This document shows, one piece after another, positions 61,287 through 64,000 of a stretch of 64,000 bases of DNA (positions within the stretch are counted from its first letter, which is position 1; each line of letters begins with the position of its first letter). This stretch comes from Methylopila jiangsuensis (GTDB lineage: Bacteria; Pseudomonadota; Alphaproteobacteria; Rhizobiales; Methylopilaceae): positions 278,220-342,219 of the forward strand of contig NZ_BSFK01000007.1 of assembly GCF_027922305.1 (NCBI RefSeq), given 5' to 3'. Both the position numbers and the translations under genes were made by a program. The notes below the pieces were generated by a model. It was given only the letters and a program-made list of their open reading frames with translations. It made no database searches and was not told where the DNA came from.

Positions 61287-63812
61287 CGCTCCAATCCCTT
61301 AAATGCATCTCTGAGTGAGCCTGGAAGTCTATGCCCCCCAGTCCTTTGAACGGACCAATGCCATCCAAGACTCTGGACACGGAACTGGCACACATAAAGG
61401 GTGCCGCTCCTCCTATTTCCTCCATGCGACGCGCTATTTCCGCCTCATCTTCAGTTGAAGTTCCGACCCGATCTATGGTTACCTCACTCCCATTGCGTTT
61501 ATGAAAATCAATAAAATCATCAAGGTTTGCGTCTCCTCCCGTCATGAGATCGCCGGACCCCCTGGAAGGATTAGGGTAACTCCCGGCAGGGTCGTACAAG
61601 TACGGTTCTCCTCCCGCTCCGCGATCGACATGTACTGCGGAGTGCGAGCCCATGCCGTAATCGTAAGTAGTAATGAGTGTCGTATCCAGCCCCCTGGGAT
61701 CCACGCGCCTTATCGGGCTCTGCCCGACATATCCGTAGACGTTCGGCCCATCGACGAAGCCGAGCGGATCGGGCTGGGTGTAGCGGCCGAGGGTGGGGTC
61801 GTAGTGGCGGTTCCAGTTGTAGGCGAGGCCGGCTTCAAGCTGGAACCACTGGCCGGGGAAGCGCAGGTCGAGCGAGGCGGGACCCGTGATCGACCGCACG
61901 GCGCCGAAGGGCTCGTAGGACGCCCGCCACACCACGGCCTTCGAGGCGTCGCTCATCAGCGCCGGACGGTCAAGATGGTCCACGTGGACGTAGTAAAGAC
62001 CCGCTGCCGCGTCCACCACGGCCAGCGGCGTGTCGCCGAGCCAGACATATTCCCGCGCCATCCCGGCGCCCACCACATGCTCCGCCACGATGTGGCCGAA
62101 GATGTCCCAGACGTAATGGATCGTCCCCGGCGTCGCCGTGGCCGAGGTCAGGGTGCGGACGCGCAGCCGGTTGAAGGCGTCATAAGCTTGGGACGACTGC
62201 GCCACGCCGGCGACCGTTACGATGCCGATGCGGCCCGCCCGGTTCGAGGAGTAGTCATAGGCCACGCCCGAGCGCGTGTCGCGCTTGATCGCGCCGTCGT
62301 TGTGGTAAGTGAAGCTGCGAAGCGTCGTCGACCCTTGCGTCACGCTGGTCAGGCGGTTGCTGGTGGTCGGATAGGCCCAGGTCGTCGCGACGCCGTTCTT
62401 GGTCTCGGTCCGCCGGTTGCCGTTGGCGTCATAGGTCCAGGCGTGCGTTCCGTACGCGCCCCAGGCGCCCGACAGCCGGTTGGCGGGGCTGTATGCGAAA
62501 TATTGCGTTTCGCTCGCGTTCAGCGCGTCCCAGATCTGGGTGACGTTGGTCCCGTCCGAGCGCGCGAGGCCCGCGTTCATGACGGTGGCGGAGCTATCCT
62601 CCACGATGGACTGGTACAGCTCGTTGTCCTGGGTGAAGTTCTTCCAGTAGGTGTAGCCGTTGCCGTAGGTGAGCGTCTGCAGCACGTCCTGTGTCAGGGT
62701 GCCGGCGTGCGGCAGGGACGCGATCTGCGCCGCCGTGCCGGCGTTCATGCCGGACCCGTCCGTCACCGGCACGGCGTTGCGCGCGGCGAGGCCCCAGTCG
62801 AGATCAGGACCCAGCGGCCCGGAGGCCGAGGAGGCGTAGCCCGCCATGGGCCGCCAGGCGACGCCGGAGGCGAGCGTCTGCACCGGCGCGGAGGCGTTTG
62901 CCTTGGTGGTGACGCCGGTGACGCGGCCGAGCGCGTCGCGCTGATAGGTGACGACGCGGCCGGACGGGTAGGTGATCGAGGTCAGCCGGTCGGCGAGGTC
63001 CCACGTGTAGGCGGTGGCGTAGACGGTCCCCGAGATGGTGCGGGTCTCCGACAGCACGTTGCCGCGGGCGTCGTAGCGGAAGTCGGAGGCGCCGCCGGCA
63101 TCAGTGACGCGGGTAAGCCGGCCGCGGCCCTTGTTCCCGGAGGCGACCCCATTCCAGGTGACCAGAATGCGGTCGGTCGTGCCGCCATTGTAGGTCTTGG
63201 ACGTCATGCGGCCGGCGGCGTCGTAGACGAAATCCATCACCATGCCGCGGGCGTCGGTGAGCTGCGTCACCAGGCCGCGCGGGTCATAAACATAATCGGT
63301 GACGCCGGAGTCCGGGCTCGTGTGGCGGATGACCTCGCCGAAGCCGTTGCGCACGTAAGTGGTCGTCAGTCCGCGCGGGTCGGTGTAGGCGGTGACGTCG
63401 TCCACGCCGTTGCGGGCGAGCGCGACAGTGGCGCTTTCCGGATCGCTTTCGGAGGCGAGCCGGTTCAGCGCGTCGAAGCTCGCGCCCCAGATGGCGTCGC
63501 GGGGGTCCTTCACACTGACGGTGTTGCCGGTCTTGTCATAGCCGAAGGTCCAGGTCTGGGAACTCGCTCCCACCGCCCGGATCTGCCGGTTGAGTTCGTC
63601 GAAGGCCTGATTGCGTTCGGCGACGATGGTGGCGCCGTTCTTCACCTGGATCTTGGTCGCGCCGCCAAGCTTGTTGCGGGTGTAGACGATGCTCTCTCCG
63701 GCGGAGTTGGTGACGGATGTGAGGCGCGAGGCGTTGTCGTGGGTAAATGTCAGCACGCCGCCGCCGGGGCGGGTGATGGTCGCGACGTTCCAGTTCGCGT
63801 CGTAGGTGTAGG
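61276..63812 (-). CDS. Rhs-family polymorphic toxin, 5' part removed by an IS
   Basis: About 844 codons remain of an Rhs/YD-repeat protein. Many YD repeats (YDPRGLVTQLTDARG, YDAAGRMTSKTYNGG, YDALG-like units) form the shell. The Rhs core ends in HYDPTLGRYTQPDPLGFVDG and the boundary RRVDPRGLDTT. The last 136 residues are a unique tip with GMGSHSAVHVDRG, YLYDPAGSYPNP and FMCASSVSRVL; His first and Cys later is the order of permuted papain-like peptidases, an inferred match. The frame is open to about 63,812, where an IS5-family element begins, so the N-terminus is missing or displaced. Confidence 0.88.
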
Positions 63813-64000
63813 CTCAGGACTCATTGATTGAGATAGAACACGACGGCTGCCGCGATGCAGATTGCAGAGAAGAACGTGTGGGCGGATCTGTCGTCACGGG
63901 TTGCGATGCGCCGCCAGTCTTTGAGCTTGGCTAATAGGTTCTCGATCTTGTGGCGCGTCCGATGGAGCGCCTTGTCATAGTCGAGCGGCTGTTTGCGGCT
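63811..64000 (-). mobile_element. IS5-family insertion sequence, 3' end
   Basis: Rhs coding stops at a TA at 63809-63810 and GGCTCAGGACTCATTG begins, with a transposase reading out of it. TA as target agrees with IS427-group IS5 elements. The other end lies outside the window. Confidence 0.8.
63821..64000 (-). CDS. IS5-family transposase (C-terminal fragment)
   Basis: The last 59 codons are visible, running leftward from the window edge: YDKALHRTRHKIENLLAKLK, DWRRIATRDDRSAHTFF and AAAVVFYLNQ. This is the conserved C-terminal part of the IS5 (IS427 group) DDE domain, including the RxxIExxxxKLKDWRR signature with the catalytic glutamate. The frame looks intact, unlike the older IS5 remnant at 47 kb. 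Confidence 0.88.
   Translation of the reverse strand, partial: SRKQPLDYDKALHRTRHKIENLLAKLKDWRRIATRDDRSAHTFFSAICIAAAVVFYLNQ

Noticed and set aside
61501..63831. 776-codon open frame on the plus strand over the Rhs gene
   Set aside because: The minus-strand frame contains clear YD repeats and the Rhs core end; the plus-strand frame is repetitive shadow.

Overview
This 64 kb window is a high-GC (roughly two-thirds G+C) alphaproteobacterial chromosome segment. Gene families (LsrB-type regulator beside trxB, DUF992, DUF1491, DUF2336, DUF5330 and DUF6456 proteins, PleC- and DivJ-like kinases, Rhizobium-type PmtA) and the GTTC-N7-GTTC LexA operator point to the order Hyphomicrobiales (Rhizobiales). 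I cannot name a genus from the sequence alone.

Region 1 (1-9,058) is the right end of an integrated genomic island. From left to right it carries the start of imuB and all of imuA with a clear SOS box; a three-gene restriction operon read leftward (type III methylase mod, restriction helicase res, and a third Mrr-like nuclease gene); a higBA toxin-antitoxin pair with a palindromic operator; a small excisionase-like HTH gene; and a tyrosine integrase. The island ends at a 3' tRNA-Leu fragment (attachment site). The intact tRNA is not in the window, so the element continues past the left edge.

Region 2 (9,060-46,350) is ordinary core chromosome: a PleC-like kinase, pepN, aspartate aminotransferase, msrP, an ELM1-family protein/trxB/lsrB run, an Lrp regulator, the ribD-nrdR-glyA group, a class A penicillin-binding protein, carB-greA, mnmA-pmtA, an RNase T2, sufE, a DivJ-like kinase with its usual small neighbours, and a lipoprotein. 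Five copies of a ~95-100 bp dispersed element made of two REP-like hairpins sit between these genes. Several gene pairs overlap by four bases (ATGA or GTGA), implying translational coupling.

Region 3 (46,400-64,000) is accessory DNA. It starts with decayed IS3 and IS5 remnants, then a tRNA-Ser(TGA), then a large serine recombinase gene inactivated by a stop codon and a frameshift, followed upstream on the same strand by its DUF2924 and DUF3489 partners. Next comes a single 6.2 kb gene for a ~2,075-residue protein with an N-terminal Mrr-like nuclease domain joined to a very long helical-repeat body; I do not recognise it as part of a described defence system, and it is the best candidate here for something new. 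Tail to tail with it lies an Rhs polymorphic-toxin locus: one main Rhs gene, cut at its 5' side by an IS5-family element, followed by displaced Rhs C-terminal tips, each beginning with a stretch of Rhs core and each followed by a small AT-rich putative immunity gene. The last displaced tip is truncated where the giant gene ends.
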